Assembly (NCBI GenBank): GCA_047967505.1
Contig: CM106539.1
Length of the DNA: 64,000 nt
Strand: one strand, 5' to 3'
DNA from: Dipteris shenzhenensis
Lineage: Eukaryota; Polypodiophyta; Polypodiopsida; Gleicheniales
Positions 1 to 11,645 of this stretch are shown here, piece by piece. The position numbers and the translations under genes were made by a program. The notes under the pieces are model-generated. The model was given only the letters and a program-made list of their open reading frames with translations. It made no database searches and was not told where the DNA came from. Positions within the stretch are counted from its first letter, which is position 1. The number at the start of each line of letters is the position of its first letter.

Positions 1-975
1 TACTCTTAGAATATAAATCCGTGATAAATGGGCTAAATAAGTAGCAACATTGTCACATAATTTTCTAATGAGACCATGCTTGCTGGTAGGAAAAGAAAGG
101 GACTTTGTAACTAATTTCAATTCACCAAACCCAAGAAAATGGTAATGAGAAACCAATATTGAAATTCTGTTTTAAGTTCCAAAAACTCATATATGATTTA
201 AATGATAGAAACCAAAATGCAATTCTTCCCAATCCTAAGAGAGAATTGTTGACATCTATTACAACGATGCACATAAGTAGATCTTCTTGTCATTAACTCT
301 CCATGAATCTTTTCCATGTGGTCCACGTCCTTTCAAAGTGTGTAATTAGCCATGTGTTAACTCAATAAGCATAGAAGGATGGATTTGGAATGCAATATAT
401 GAGTCTTTGAAAAAACTAAGGGGATGGTAGTGCATAGTAGCTATTCTAAAGGCATTATAGACATCTTTGGGGAGATAAAAACCACTCAAACCCAAACATG
501 AAGTGTGATAAGTCAAATTGTATCACTATACAATAGAAGTGTCCTCTTCATAAAGGAGTGTCCCTTTGTGAAGGGTGGTACCTCATGCGGAGTCTCTAGT
601 GGAAAGAGCATACCCTTTCACAAAAGTTCATTTGTTGAACCATTCATAATTTAAAAAGTTTAGGAAAGGATTAAGCCAGATTGTGGCATTCTCTTCCATT
701 CAATAGAAAATCCTAGTGGAAAGATGAACGGGAGTATAGTGAATCGTGTATCATGCTGGAAATCCTGCTACAAGATATGGAGATATTGTTGCTTGTCATC
801 AATAGTCTACCACATAGCATTGGAGTTGTCAAGATCAGGTCAACGAATGAGTAACTGGGTGATAACTTGATGTTGTGTTGCATGTTATTGGTGATCTAGA
901 ATACACTTGCGTGTTATTGGTGATCTAGAATACACTTGCGAATGAGAAGAAAATAATCATCTTTGATTTGAGGAA
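1..975. other. AT-rich stretch without recognisable gene
   Basis: No long open frame, RNA gene or transposon domain is visible. The sequence is AT-rich with many stops in all frames. It may be intron or intergenic DNA. A short GA run precedes the LTR start at about 1000. Confidence 0.5.
883..940. repeat. 29-bp tandem duplication
   Basis: A 29-base unit starting TGTTATTGGTGATC occurs twice back to back (883-911 and 912-940) with no visible difference. It looks like a replication-slippage duplication. Confidence 0.85.
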
Positions 976-1262
976 TGTTAGAAACATGGTGAAGGGAGAG
1001 AGAGAGAGAGAAGGTTAGGGTGTGAGGAAATGATGCTCAAATAAAGACATGACAATGGCTTTCATTCATTCATCAAGTATGACAAGACAAGTGAAGTACA
1101 AGCCTTATGTAGGCTACTCACTAACACTCTAGCACCTAGTGCATATGGGATAAGTCCCATGATGACACGTGGCACTCACACACATAAACTAGTACTAGAT
1201 TACCTAGTACTACACACTAACACTTCACACCAACACACTCTTTGACTATGATATCTCCAACA
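976..1262 (-). mobile_element. LTR of a Copia-like element, minus strand
   Basis: Read on the minus strand this 287-base segment starts TGTTGGAGATAT and ends TTTCTAACA, i.e. TG...CA. It is preceded (1263-1272, minus strand) by a purine run GAAGGGGGG that fits a polypurine tract, so this would be a 3' LTR. No partner LTR or pol gene is visible next to it. The family is inferred from the LTR/PPT layout only. Confidence 0.5.
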
Positions 1263-2471
1263 CCCCCCTTCAGAGCAAAGAGGTGTGAGACCCAACACGC
1301 AAGAGTAGACCGAGTCCCCCTCCACCGCAATACTACAAAGAGCAAGTCCAACTATCCAACACCTCCCGTGTGATAGTGACTTCTCAGTCAGCTTGCGACT
1401 GGCAAGGGCAAACCATCACTCGTCACCCCCCCTTACTGTGAACCAGGTGGTCAATACCATCAACCAAAGTAAAACACAATACAATCATTTTTGGGGGACA
1501 ACCCAGGGCAGAGGACCTCTTATTGACTATTCAAACATTCATTTTAGAGGGACAACTGAAGGCTGAGAACCTTTAACTCAAACATATAAAAATATAAATA
1601 TTTTCATTCATTTTATGCATAGCAAGGGCAAAGAACCCATGATCCCAAAGTAGCTACCACACAAGAGTGTGCACATCCTGATGCGAAGAGGTATGTCGGT
1701 GAAGAACCAGGCGAGGATGCCCTGATGTGTCGATGAAGTCCATAGGAGCAGCTACCAAGGGAGATCATGTCATGACTCTCAATGTGCCGATCAGAGAGTC
1801 ACCGAATGCGAAGAAGAGCCTCGGAGCAAACCCTGATCAAAACGTAGCAAGAGGGTGTTTGGAAAGGCAAACCCTAATGAAAAAGCACCAGGAATACCCT
1901 CGAAATGCAGCAAGACAGCTCCGAATGCTGTCGCAGGTCACAAGGTGAGGGAGATCTTCACAAGTCGGTGCTGTAGGTGCCTTGAACAGATGCTAAATGC
2001 CAAAGTTGGCTGAAATATCCTCCAAACAGCAAGAAAATCTCTGAAATATTGAGGCGGTTCTGCAGCAGCAACCCTAAAACGACTCGAAAGTGCAATAGGA
2101 GCTCCAAAACGGGTCGAAAAAGCCTTCAAAAGCCTCGAAATTCTGCAACCAATGTCCATAGGTGGTCGACTTCTGCTGCAGCAGCCTGGAAACCCTGATT
2201 TTTGGCAATAGAATGCTCTGAAATGACCTCGACGGGCCACACGTATGAAAAAACGACTTGAAAACTGAGCCGACCAGCAGATAGTAATATCTGCTATGCA
2301 GTAGATGTGCCAAAAAAAAAAAACAGCAGGTAAAAGGCTATGGAGGTGCAAAGGCAGTCGAATATGCAGCAGCAACAAGGTGGCAGGCAGCAGGGGCTAA
2401 AAGCAGATGCAAATGGCAGGAGGGAGGCGAAATGAGGCAAAAACCCTAGGAGGCAGCAAAGGAGAGGCTGG
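1263..2471. other. No gene recognised; possible internal remnant of an LTR element
   Basis: Short broken frames only. The position next to a 3' LTR suggests decayed internal sequence of that element, but no gag or pol motif can be read. A 13-base A run lies near 2312. Confidence 0.3.
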
Positions 2472-2800
2472 TGTAACATGCAATGGTAATATGATCGTGT
2501 AATTCACAGCAAGACCTTCTTTAAACCTTTAGCGAGGAATGAACGTTGTTTACCATAGAGAGAGAAAGGACATGAGGGTAGAGAGAGAATAGAGTCGACA
2601 ATCAATTGGGTCCCTGTACCCACGGCCCCCTCCCCCAATCAGGGGAGAATTTGCTTTATACTTGGAGAACTGAGAACTACAAAGAACACTCTTTAAGAGA
2701 GCACGGAAGACGCTTTTGAAGAGCTCACTGTGCACACGTATAGCAGACCCAAGGACTTGAGACGCAACGCTGACCAATACCGAGACCAAGTGGAAGCTGT
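2472..2800 (-). mobile_element. Partial LTR, inverted copy of the LTR at 6155-6816
   Basis: The minus strand matches the 3' half of the plus-strand LTR at 6155-6816 over about 320 bases, including the stretch around CCCCTGATTGGGGGAGGGGG. The match stops exactly at the LTR end TGTTACA (minus strand, base 2472). Beyond it the two copies have unrelated flanks, which fixes the 3' terminus of this LTR family. The other end near 2800 fades out, so this copy is truncated. Confidence 0.75.
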
Positions 2801-2819
2801 GGTGGAGATGGCTGCTGCA

Positions 2820-3277
2820 CTCAAACTTGCCTGCATAGCAGCTAACATCTGTTTGTGTTAGAAAAGCATCGCCTCTTGGTCTAGCTTTTGTTGCCTCTCC
2901 GTCTGTGCAAGCTTTGGGCGTCGCAATGCCTCCTCATTTTTGCGTTTCTCACGCATCAACAAGAGCAGTTTTTCAAAATTTGTGGTTCCTCTTTCTTCCA
3001 GCGGCTTTTTTGCTTCTTTTTCCTCCAGACGTCATTTTGTCTGGTCCAGCTGTCTTCTGCTTTCTTCTAGCAGGGATGAATGTTCTTCGAGTTGCTGCAG
3101 GAGGACCCGATTTTGCTCTAGAAGGTTCGCCATCACTTCTTGAGCATTTGGCGGAAGTGTATCTTGTTGGTAGTCTTTCTCCTCTTCAAAGTCTTCGAGA
3201 TTGTTGGTGACCCTTCCATGGCGCTTGTTGTGTGTCCTTTTCGAATCCCAACACAACCATACACTCACGGTAGTCAA
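2820..3277 (-). pseudogene. Coiled-coil remnant, perhaps gag
   Basis: The minus strand encodes a Glu/Gln/Leu-rich helical stretch (for example NLLEQNRVLLQQLEEHSSLL) that continues through frame breaks toward the truncated LTR at 2800. Its orientation and position just upstream of an LTR fit a decayed retroelement protein, but no zinc knuckle or other diagnostic domain is present. Function is not recognised; an unrelated coiled-coil gene fragment is equally possible. Confidence 0.3.
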
Positions 3278-4774
3278 GCTGGATACAGACTAAAGCACTG
3301 GGAACTTGGGTACTGCTCTCTAAGTCTCTATATATGCTAAGTCTCGTCTCAAGGACCTCTCCGGCACCGACAAATTTTTTTCCATTGGTGGAAAATTTTG
3401 GCACTGAAATTTTCATTGGATGAAAGTGAGATTTCAAACATTTTGAAACACATCGTTTCTTCCTTTTTTTGGACAGAAATTTCACTCCCTCTGACGGAAA
3501 TATCAATGCGTCACCCAATTAGGGATTCCAGAATCCAAGTTCACATCACAACGGCTGGGATTGAAATAACGTAAATTGCTAAACTTAAAATTGTCACTAT
3601 TTAGATCAAATTTTAACTATTTGATCCAAATAATATAAGATGATAAACATCTTTAGTTAATATTTAAATCTAAAAACATCTTTACATTCAACAAACCTCT
3701 TCTATGGCCATAAATTCCATATAACTACCTATGAAATTTTCTTAAATTCAAGCATTGGATTAACACTATATAAAAAGAAGGAATTTTTAAAGACAATGCA
3801 TTCCTATAGGTTTATGGATAGCACATTACATACAACATGGAGTTTCGAAACATATATTGATACAAAACTTATAGTTGAGGGCAATGTTGTTACTTCTATG
3901 GAAGTGATTGGTATAAAACTCTTTTACAAAAGTGCTCAAGAGAAAGCTGATTCAAAGACGCTTAAAAAGGGAAAAAAGAAAGAAAATTGGAATTCAGCAA
4001 TGTGTAGAAATGTTTACATTGCAAGCTATAGAAAGTTCTTGTATATGGTTTTGAGTTATAAAAATTTAGACAATTAAACACTAAAAAATAATTCATATAT
4101 TTAAGCAAAAGGTCCAAGTACTTTCCCAGTTGAATAGAATAGTTACTTCTCCTTTGTAATTTGTCATGTTTTCCAAATTATAGATTAGAACACTTTTTTC
4201 AATTCATAATATTGGATGTGTTTAGGTTTTAGAGTAAGATGAAAGTAATGTTTTTTTCATAAGAGCATGAGACTATAACTCAGTGCTGCTCCTTTGAATC
4301 ACCTCAGCCACCCACGAGGGCCATCCCTCTTTGAGCCCACCCTCTGGCTACTGCCAAATCTCTGCTACTACCTGTTGTACCTCCTCATCCTAGAGGTCAT
4401 CTGGGGATGCGAACCCCCCTTTGGGAAAGTCCTCTACGGGGCTGCTCTAGGTGAAGCACAGCTACGTAGAAGTGGTCCGACATCAAGATACCTGCTAAAA
4501 TTTCGATGGAACCGCCCCTGTGCAACGCCGAATCCCCAACTTAGAATATGTCGAGACGCTCCAACAAACCGTCGTGTCTCCTTTATCCGGAAAAAAAGAG
4601 GAGGCTTCCTAGGATCCTAGTAAACTCCGCCCCTCTCTCTATAGGTCTTTGCTGCTAACCACAAAGATGAACTGCTCCCGAGTGCTCCTCTCTGCCGTCG
4701 GCATCTCTGCGAAGGAAGCTGCTCCCTGCTTATCTTCTACAAACTCTAGATAGTACATCCAGGACTACCATTAG
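3278..4774. other. No gene recognised
   Basis: AT-rich DNA (about 3540-4260) followed by a more GC-rich stretch (4270-4770). The open frames here (93 aa at 3796-4077, 108 aa at 4294-4620) have no recognisable domain and low-complexity composition, so I do not call them genes. Confidence 0.4.
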
Positions 4775-6030
4775 ATGTGTCATTGCCATTGCAACCATCA
4801 TCATTGGCAAGTGCACCAGCTTGACATCAAAACTGCTTTTCTTCACGGGGATCTGCAGGAAGAAGTCTATGTCACACAACCTCTTGGCTTTGAGGTTGTC
4901 AATTCTGAAAATAAGGTATGCCAGCTTAAAAAAGCCCTTTATGGTTTGAAGCAGGCACCCAGGGCATGGTATGCCAAAATTCATGCACACTTACTATCCC
5001 TTGGTTTTCAAAATAGTCCCACCGAACCCACTCTTTATGTCTGTGGAAGTGGATCTGATTTTTTAATGCTGATTTTATATGTGGATGATATGCTCACCAC
5101 GGGCCCAGATACTCAGCAAATTGCAGCTTTCAAGGCTGATTTGCAGCAGATTTTTGACATGTCAGACATGGGACGGCTCCATTATTATTTGGGCATTCAG
5201 TTTGATCATGTTGAGGGGGGTATCATGATGTCTCAGTCCAAGTATATTGGACAGCTCCTTGATTGTTTTCAGTTTGAGGATTGCAAGCCAATCTCTACTC
5301 CAGTGGACCTTGGCTTCAATTTCTCAGCTCATGATGGGAGCCCACCATGCCATATCACTCTTTATCAGCAAGCTGTTGGATGCCTTATTTATCTATGTCA
5401 CACCAGACCTGACTTGCAGTATGCAGTATCTCAGCTCAGCAGATTCATGCACATGCCCAGTTCACAGCATTGGTAGGCAGTGAAGAGAGTCTTCAGATAT
5501 CTTAGAGGCACTCAGGATTTACCCCCTTCTATGGTGATCAGGGTTCACTTACCATGCATGCTTACACGGATAGTGACTGGGGAGGATGTTCCGACACCAG
5601 AGTGTCACATACTGGCAATTGTTTTTTGCTTGGCAATTTATGTATCTCTTGGCTCAGCAAGAAGCAACCAACAGTTGCCACGTCTAGCTGTGAGGCTGAG
5701 TACAGGACAGCTTTTACTGCTACAGTAGAGTGTGTTTGGCTTCGACTGTTATTTACAGATCTTGGTATTCGCCAGACATCCTCCACTATTGTCTACACTG
5801 ACAGCCAGAGTGCTTTGGCCATTGCACGTAACCTAGTGTTTCATGCGCGTACCAAGCATATTGAAGTTCACTATCATTATGTTCCGGAGCGGTTGTCAGT
5901 AGGAGACAGAGTTGTCCTATCTTCCCAAAGAGGACAACATAGCAGATATGTTTACAAAGGCACTTCCTCGTCCCAAGTTCGAAGTCTTTCGACAGGCTTT
6001 ACACTTGGTTCCCTTTGTTACATGATCTGA
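4775..6030 (+). pseudogene. Ty1/Copia pol remnant (RT and RNase H)
   Basis: The frame starts inside the reverse transcriptase (QLDIKTAFLHGDL, then YGLKQAPRAWY and the catalytic YVDDM at about 5085). It continues to an in-frame stop near 5474, shifts frame, and resumes as RNase H (YTDSDWGG near 5565, ATSSCEAEY, YTDSQSAL, TKHIEVHYHY). Gag, protease, integrase and the N-terminal half of RT are absent, so the copy is 5'-truncated and dead. The 3' side runs on to a polypurine tract and LTR, as expected for the end of a Copia element. Confidence 0.9.
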
Positions 6031-6140
6031 CATCCCTTGTACATTTATAGGTGGCTATATCCTTTTGGATGAACATCCGCCACCATGACTAGAAAATACC
6101 AGGTATTCTGAGACGTTTCCAAAGTACTTCAGCCCATCCC

Positions 6141-6154
6141 ATGGAGGGGGGGTT
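6141..6154 (+). promoter_or_regulatory. Polypurine tract of the Copia remnant
   Basis: ATGGAGGGGGGG directly precedes the LTR start TGTAGG. This is the expected second-strand primer position. Confidence 0.7.
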
Positions 6155-6816
6155 TGTAGGCCATCCTCTGGTGGTTCTAGTGATGCCCTATAGGCCATGG
6201 TATGTGCCTTGTAGGCATAAATAAAGACACTTATAGTGTTAGTGTCTTTTAGGCCACATAGGACACTTAGTTGTATGTGACACCTAGGACACTTAGTCCT
6301 AGGTCTAGGTACTTGTACCTTGTACTCTTTTTTTTCTTTTAATCCAAGTTTGACGTGACAGGCGTTCTTCTGCGACCCTTTGCTACCTACACTCTCTCTC
6401 TTCTATTCGATCCTTCACCTTGCATTCCGATAGACAGCACAAGCCTCTCCCTTGCCTTGTAGAAGCGTCCTACATCATCAGTGTGGACAGCATCAAGGTC
6501 TCGGTATTGGTTGGCATTGCCTCTCAAGTCCTTGGGTCTACTATACGTGTGCACAGTGAGCTCTTCAAAAGCGCGTTCCGTGCTCTCTCAAAGAGTGTTC
6601 TTTGTATTTCTCAGTTCTCCAAGTATAAAGCAAATTCTCCCCTGATTGGGGGAGGGGGCCCTATGTGGGTACAGGGACCCAATCAGTTGTCGACTCTATC
6701 CTCTCTCTACCCTCATCTCCTTTCTCTCTCTATGGTAAACAATGCTCATTCCTCGCTAAAGGTTTAAAGAAGGTCTTGCTGTGAATTACACGATCAGATT
6801 ATCGTTGCATGTTACA
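6155..6816 (+). mobile_element. 3' LTR of the Copia remnant
   Basis: 662 bases beginning TGTAGGCC and ending TGTTACA, downstream of pol and a polypurine tract. The 3' end is confirmed by the inverted partial copy at 2472-2800, whose homology ends at the same base. Immediately after it the sequence reads as LINE W1 coding DNA, so the Copia element inserted into, or recombined with, that LINE. Confidence 0.8.
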
Positions 6817-7721
6817 TTGGTATCTCAGTGGACGTTTTGAGAGCGCGAGGCTTGATCTTCAGGGCACAAATGTCCGGTAAGCCGAGTTTTTGTACCACTT
6901 TTTCCATGCCATGCAAGGAGACATGATGACTAGGTAGTTATTTCAGACCGCGGAACCCAGCTGGAACGGACCTCTAGCGACTGAGGGATGACAGGGACGG
7001 ATGCACACGGACCCCCAGGAGATTCTCGAGATGACCACAGACTTCTACTACCGGTAGTTGTTCCAGTCCAAGGAGGAGTCTCCTATACGGTCCTTGTAGC
7101 CCGAGAGGCAGTATGGGATCTGGTTCCAACAGTGTTCTCATTGAGCTTGAGCAGACAGCTAGAGGCACTGTTCAAATCACGAGCTATGGGAGGCCATCAA
7201 GGCCCTCTCACCTCAAAAGTGCCCTAGGGAGGATGGCCTATCTCCGGTTTTCCTTCGGAGTTTTGTGGGAGTTTATTGTCAGGAGATATTTGGCTCCGGA
7301 TCACTTCCTCACTCACTGAGTTGGGGCTGGATTTTCTTGATCCCGAAGGGTGGAGACAAGTCAGACATCCACCAGTGGAGACCGATCATCCTTTTGGATA
7401 CCGCACACTAAGCCAAGATCTTGAGCTTGCGGCTTCATCCCCCCCATCTCTCCGATATCATTCACTATACACAAACCAGCTTTGTTCAAGAGTGTAGTAT
7501 CTTGGACAACATCTTCACCTTTTGGGAGGCAGTAGATTGGGCCCTACAGGAACGTTAGCCTCTAGCTATCCTTCTCTTGAACTTCAAGAATAGGGTGGAG
7601 TGGTCCTTCTTGGAGGGCACCATGCACAAATTGGGCTTTTCAGACCGATGGATCTGGGGGATTTCAGCTCTCTATGCAGGGAGCTCTAGTCACGTGCTTA
7701 TCGGTGGTCACAGAGGCGAAG

Positions 7722-7722
<1 letters not shown>
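6817..7722 (+). pseudogene. LINE W1, part 1: ORF2 reverse transcriptase (broken)
   Basis: Through many stops and shifts this stretch follows LINE W2 (58090-58990): the linker before RT, then KALSPQKCPREDGLSPVF matching the GKCPGSDGLTPSF of W2, IPKGGD, LLNFK and HKLGFSDRWIWGISALY. The frame stops abruptly at a (TC)n run, and the same protein resumes at 11646. The gap is an insertion of about 3.9 kb (X1 plus Z0). The element belongs to the plant non-LTR class with an APE-type endonuclease and RT in ORF2. Confidence 0.75.

Positions 7723-7724
<2 letters not shown>

Positions 7725-7757
<33 letters not shown>
7725..7757. repeat. (TC)n microsatellite
   Basis: About 16 TC units at the left edge of the insertion that splits LINE W1. 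Confidence 0.9.
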
Positions 7758-7759
<2 letters not shown>

Positions 7760-8899
7760 TATTTCTTCCTTTGTCTAAATGGGCAAAGGGTTTTATTACG
7801 CCCAGTGTCCTACGACTGAGGTGGTGGAGAGTCTTGTTAGCCGTGTTGGTGTCCGGTTTGGATTACCCTCAAAGCACTGCTTGTGCCTCTTCTTCAGCAT
7901 CTTCCTACCCTTGCAGCTTTTTTGGGGACGCCTCTGCATATTCCGAGATAGGAGTTCCTGCAGGCGACTCGAGATGTTCGACTTTGTGTTCTATGGGATA
8001 CGATGCAGCCCGTGCCTTGTACTCTGGATCTTGATTTGGGATTTGCTCATCCGATGCGAATCAGGTTGCATTTTGCCTCTTTTCCTACAGCATGTTATCG
8101 GTGCCGCCAGGTTGGTCACTTTGCACGTGATTGCTCTTCTGCTTCCAAGACCACTCCTGCTCCTTCCCCAGCTATCAAGACTATTCTCCCGTCTCCTCCA
8201 GTTTCTGCTATGGCTTCACTAGAGAAGCCTTCCTTACTGTTCCGAAGCACTATTGGAGAAAGGTAGATAAGTCATAGGCCAATCTTTTTGCTGCTACGAA
8301 AGTTCAGGATCGGAATCCTATTGAGCATCACCAACCTCTTTCTCCTCAGGATATGGATGTGCCCCTTGATGAGGGCATTATACAAGATGATGTGCTTGCT
8401 ATTTGTCTGGTTGATACTCAAAGTGAAGCTAATATGATCAGCCCTGATTTATCCGATGCAGCTCCTTCGTCAGAGAGTGCAGACATTGCTCCAGTTCCTT
8501 TGCCTGTGATGACTATGCCAAAGTCTCTTTCTCAAGATGCAGATGTCTCTTTTTCTGTGGAGTCTTTTCATCCTATGTTGCAATAGGTTTTTTACCCTGT
8601 GATTAAAAAATTCAGGCTCCCAGCTTATATAAAGAAGAATCACAAGGGCAAAAAACATGTGGTTTTTATTGATGGTGCAGTTTCTTCACTGCGTCAATTT
8701 TTAGAAAGCAACAATTTGAAACTGGAGGATGCTGCCTTTGATCCTCCTCCGGTTTGAATTTTGTAACTTTTTACTTGGCTGCCTCATGACTTTTACTCTG
8801 AGGCTTTACTTGTAAATTTTTACTTTGTACTTATTGGTGGCTTTTTACCCCTTTTTGGGGTTTCCCACACAGAAATATAAAATTTCAAAAAAAAAAAAA
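7758..8899 (+). mobile_element. X1: ORF1-only LINE copy with poly(A) tail
   Basis: The element starts inside ORF1 (GKGFYYAQC, the start of a DUF4283-like domain). It runs through a CCHC knuckle (CYRCRQVGHFARDC at about 8090) and a Pro/Ser-rich tail with frame breaks (8150-8585), and ends with a short 3' UTR and 13 A residues (8887-8899). There is no ORF2 between ORF1 and the poly(A). The ORF1 matches that of LINE A on the minus strand (32100-33933) closely. Binding of LINE RNA is the likely role of such ORF1 proteins. The 5' end is truncated. It may be an ORF1-only ('half-LINE') family or an internal deletion. Confidence 0.75.
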
Positions 8900-8916
8900 G
8901 TGCGTGTTTTGTTTAG

Positions 8917-11645
8917 TACTGAACATTTTGTTTAGTAACAACTCTAAGGACTTTTGGCGGAGATTTCTAAAGGGTCAGTCCCCCTCACTACTCATTGACA
9001 CTCAGGCCTGGTATAATTATGCACGCACACTATATGACTTTCCAAATCAGCCAGTCCTTGACCTATTATATATGCCACGCCCCACATCCTACACCCTCTT
9101 CACTAAATGGGAGTGAAGGATGCCGTAATGAAACTTCATAATGGCTGAGCGAAGGATCATGAGGGACTATCATTGAGCTCATTGCATATGGGATTAACCT
9201 CCTATCCCCGATCTTAGCAAAGCTCTTTAATGAAGCTGTTTGTTTGGGGTTTCCACGCACCTGGACTATTAACACTATTTTACCCATCCACAAGGCAGGG
9301 GATTCCATGAGCCCAGAGAATTACAGGACCATTATGATTGGACATGTCATGTCCAAGATTTATGCATCAATGCTTGATCCCGAGGTCAACAAATTTGCAG
9401 AGTGTTGAGGACTTAGAGCAGTAGGACGGGCTGGATTCCGACGTGATCATGGAACCAGGGATTACATTCTCACGCTCAGGTGTATCATCGAGGAGGCAAG
9501 GGCACTGAAGCAGAGGGTTTACTGTTGCTTTGTGGATTTCCGCAAAGCATTTGATATGGTTCCAAGAGCCTGCCTCCTTTGGCGCCTATAGGGTTTGAGT
9601 TATGACCATGACATCATTTGGGCTGTCATGGCACTTTACAAGAGTCTCAAGTAGAGTCCGGGTAGGTTTTGGGTGGACAGACAAGATTATGAGCACTATT
9701 GGGGTCAAACAAGGGCGTCCTTTATCACCTACCCTATTTGGCCTCTACATTGACGAGCTCGAGATAGTGATGCAGACACTTGGGGGGGAGATGGATGCTC
9801 TCTTGCTAGCACACTGATCCGGATATTGCTATATGCAAATGATGTGGCACTTTTGTCTTCCTTAGCAGAGGAGCTCCAGAGACACCTTGACGCACTACAA
9901 TTTTTCTGTGAGTCTCATGATTTGAAGGTCAACCTTGGTAAAACCAAGGTTATGATCTTCAATATATCTTGAGCCGTCATGCACCAGGAGCAGTTCACCT
10001 TTGATGTGTCATGTGTTGAGATAGTTTCATCATACACATATCTTGGGGTTGTCTTCTCCGGATCCCTCTTCACTATGAGACCCGCGATGCAGGATCGCTT
10101 GGGTAGAGGATACGCTTCATCGGTCAAACTAGAGAGATAGTGCTTTGGCTCGCACTTTTAGGATCCATGGACCAAGGGGTTGCTTTTTGACTCCTTGGTC
10201 CGCCTAGGGGGGAATGTATGGCAGCCCTTGCTGGCGGCCAGACTTGTCGGATATAGAGGGGGCTCGTGTGGAGTGGCTATAGGTTCTTATGGTATCGCGG
10301 ATGATATCGCGGATGATTCGCGGTAAGCCATCCATTCCTCACTAGATCATTCAGGCTGAGTTTGGGTCATCCCCATTACAGCTACATGCTGCGTTTCAGG
10401 TCATCACGTATCTATACCGAGTCAAGGAGTATGGGGATTACTGTTCTGGGCGCAGCAGGCTACCATGGCTAATATTGTCCTCCTCTATGGCACTTTCAGC
10501 CAGAGGTGACCAGAGATGCTAGTATGCACGAACAGAGAGATGGTTTGAGCAACTGGGGCTTCACATGGATAGACTCCCTCCCTTCTAGTACAATATGGAT
10601 GCTCCGTTTTCTCCCCTCTTGTCACACGAGGTCAACCAAGGAATCCATGAGGTTCTCTTACAGCTACACACATTCTGGACCTGGTTGGGATCGACCGAAC
10701 TCCTGTGAATCTTAGCTTCGACAGGATCATTGCTTACATATCACAAAGGAGGGTTTCATTGACCCACCAGGATACACGCAGATCCACTTACCCCACTTAC
10801 CGAGGATCTCTATTGAGCAGTTCCGGGTCTCTTCACATAGACTTTGTATCGAGAGCGGCAGAGCAGAGTGCCTACCCAAGGAGAGGCGCATATGCACATT
10901 ATGTGACATGGAGGAGGTTGAGACGGAGGAGCACTTCATCTTGAGGTGCCCTGTTTACTATGAGATCCAAGGGTGTTTCTACTGCCTCTTCAGAGATAGC
11001 TATGGGGTTTAGTCCCCCTATCCAGACCAAAGATGCTTGGCAGGCATCATTCATGAGGTACTCAGGCACCGCGAGAGGATACTTCGATCACGGAGACAGG
11101 AGTAGAATTCTTCCTTTGCAGATCCCTCTCAGAGCTCTATCACGGAGTTCTTCCAGCCAGATCACATGGACCCCCATGAGAAGAGGCCTCGACATGATTG
11201 TGACCTAGAGCGAGTGACTTGACAGCTTAGACAGAGGATTGACGCGCAAATTACACTTGGGGATAGCCCCTCCCTGTTTAGAATCGGGGCCCGGTTGACA
11301 GGGGTTATAGTAGCCCTTGTTAGGCGCAGAGCTATGACGAGGAGACGTGACAAGGCCACATCTGTGAGTGGTCGACAACCCTCTATCGCGGATTTCATGC
11401 CTCCATTGCCTTATCCACCTTGATGTTCTGATGATGATGATGATGATGAGATTGATACACTGTCATGACTATGTTGTACTTAGTACTTAGTACTACCATT
11501 CTGCATTTTTTGCATTCTGCATCGGTGTGGATGCTCGTTTAGTAGCTCCACCCTCATAGCTCGTTTGTACCATGATTTTCATAGTCTCATAGACCCATCG
11601 GTCTTCCGAAGACTTTAATAAACTTTCTTTCTTTCTTTCTTTCTC
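8917..11645 (+). mobile_element. Z0: 5'-truncated LINE of the Z family
   Basis: The copy begins at TACTGAAC, matching Z2 from about 23751. It contains the RT in broken frames (TTLFGLYIDEL; the catalytic box reads YAND instead of YADD near 9834), the long C-terminal region, a CxxC...HxxxxC zinc motif (CTLCDMEEVETEEHFILRC, about 10888-10945) and an Asp run before the stop near 11465. It ends with a conserved terminus: hairpin, TTTAATAAAC and (TTTC)n. Multiple stops make it inactive. Confidence 0.85.
11591..11645 (+). other. Z-family 3'-terminal hairpin and (TTTC)n tail
   Basis: AGACC (11591-11595), loop CATC, GGTCT (11600-11604), then TTTAATAAAC and five TTTC units. The same design ends Z1 at 52567 and, on the minus strand, V1 and V2. 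By analogy with LINEs whose RT recognises a 3' stem-loop, it is the likely reverse-transcription start signal. Confidence 0.65.

Noticed and set aside
3796-4077. 93-aa plus-strand frame in AT-rich DNA.
   Set aside because: No domain, no splice or promoter context and Lys/Asn-rich composition; probably chance.
6818-6831. PBS-like TGGTATCTCAG after the LTR at 6816, suggesting that a second Copia starts there.
   Set aside because: Three mismatches to the primer site, and the following sequence aligns with LINE W2 protein (ARGLIFRAQMSG against ARESFWIQMGG), so it is LINE DNA.
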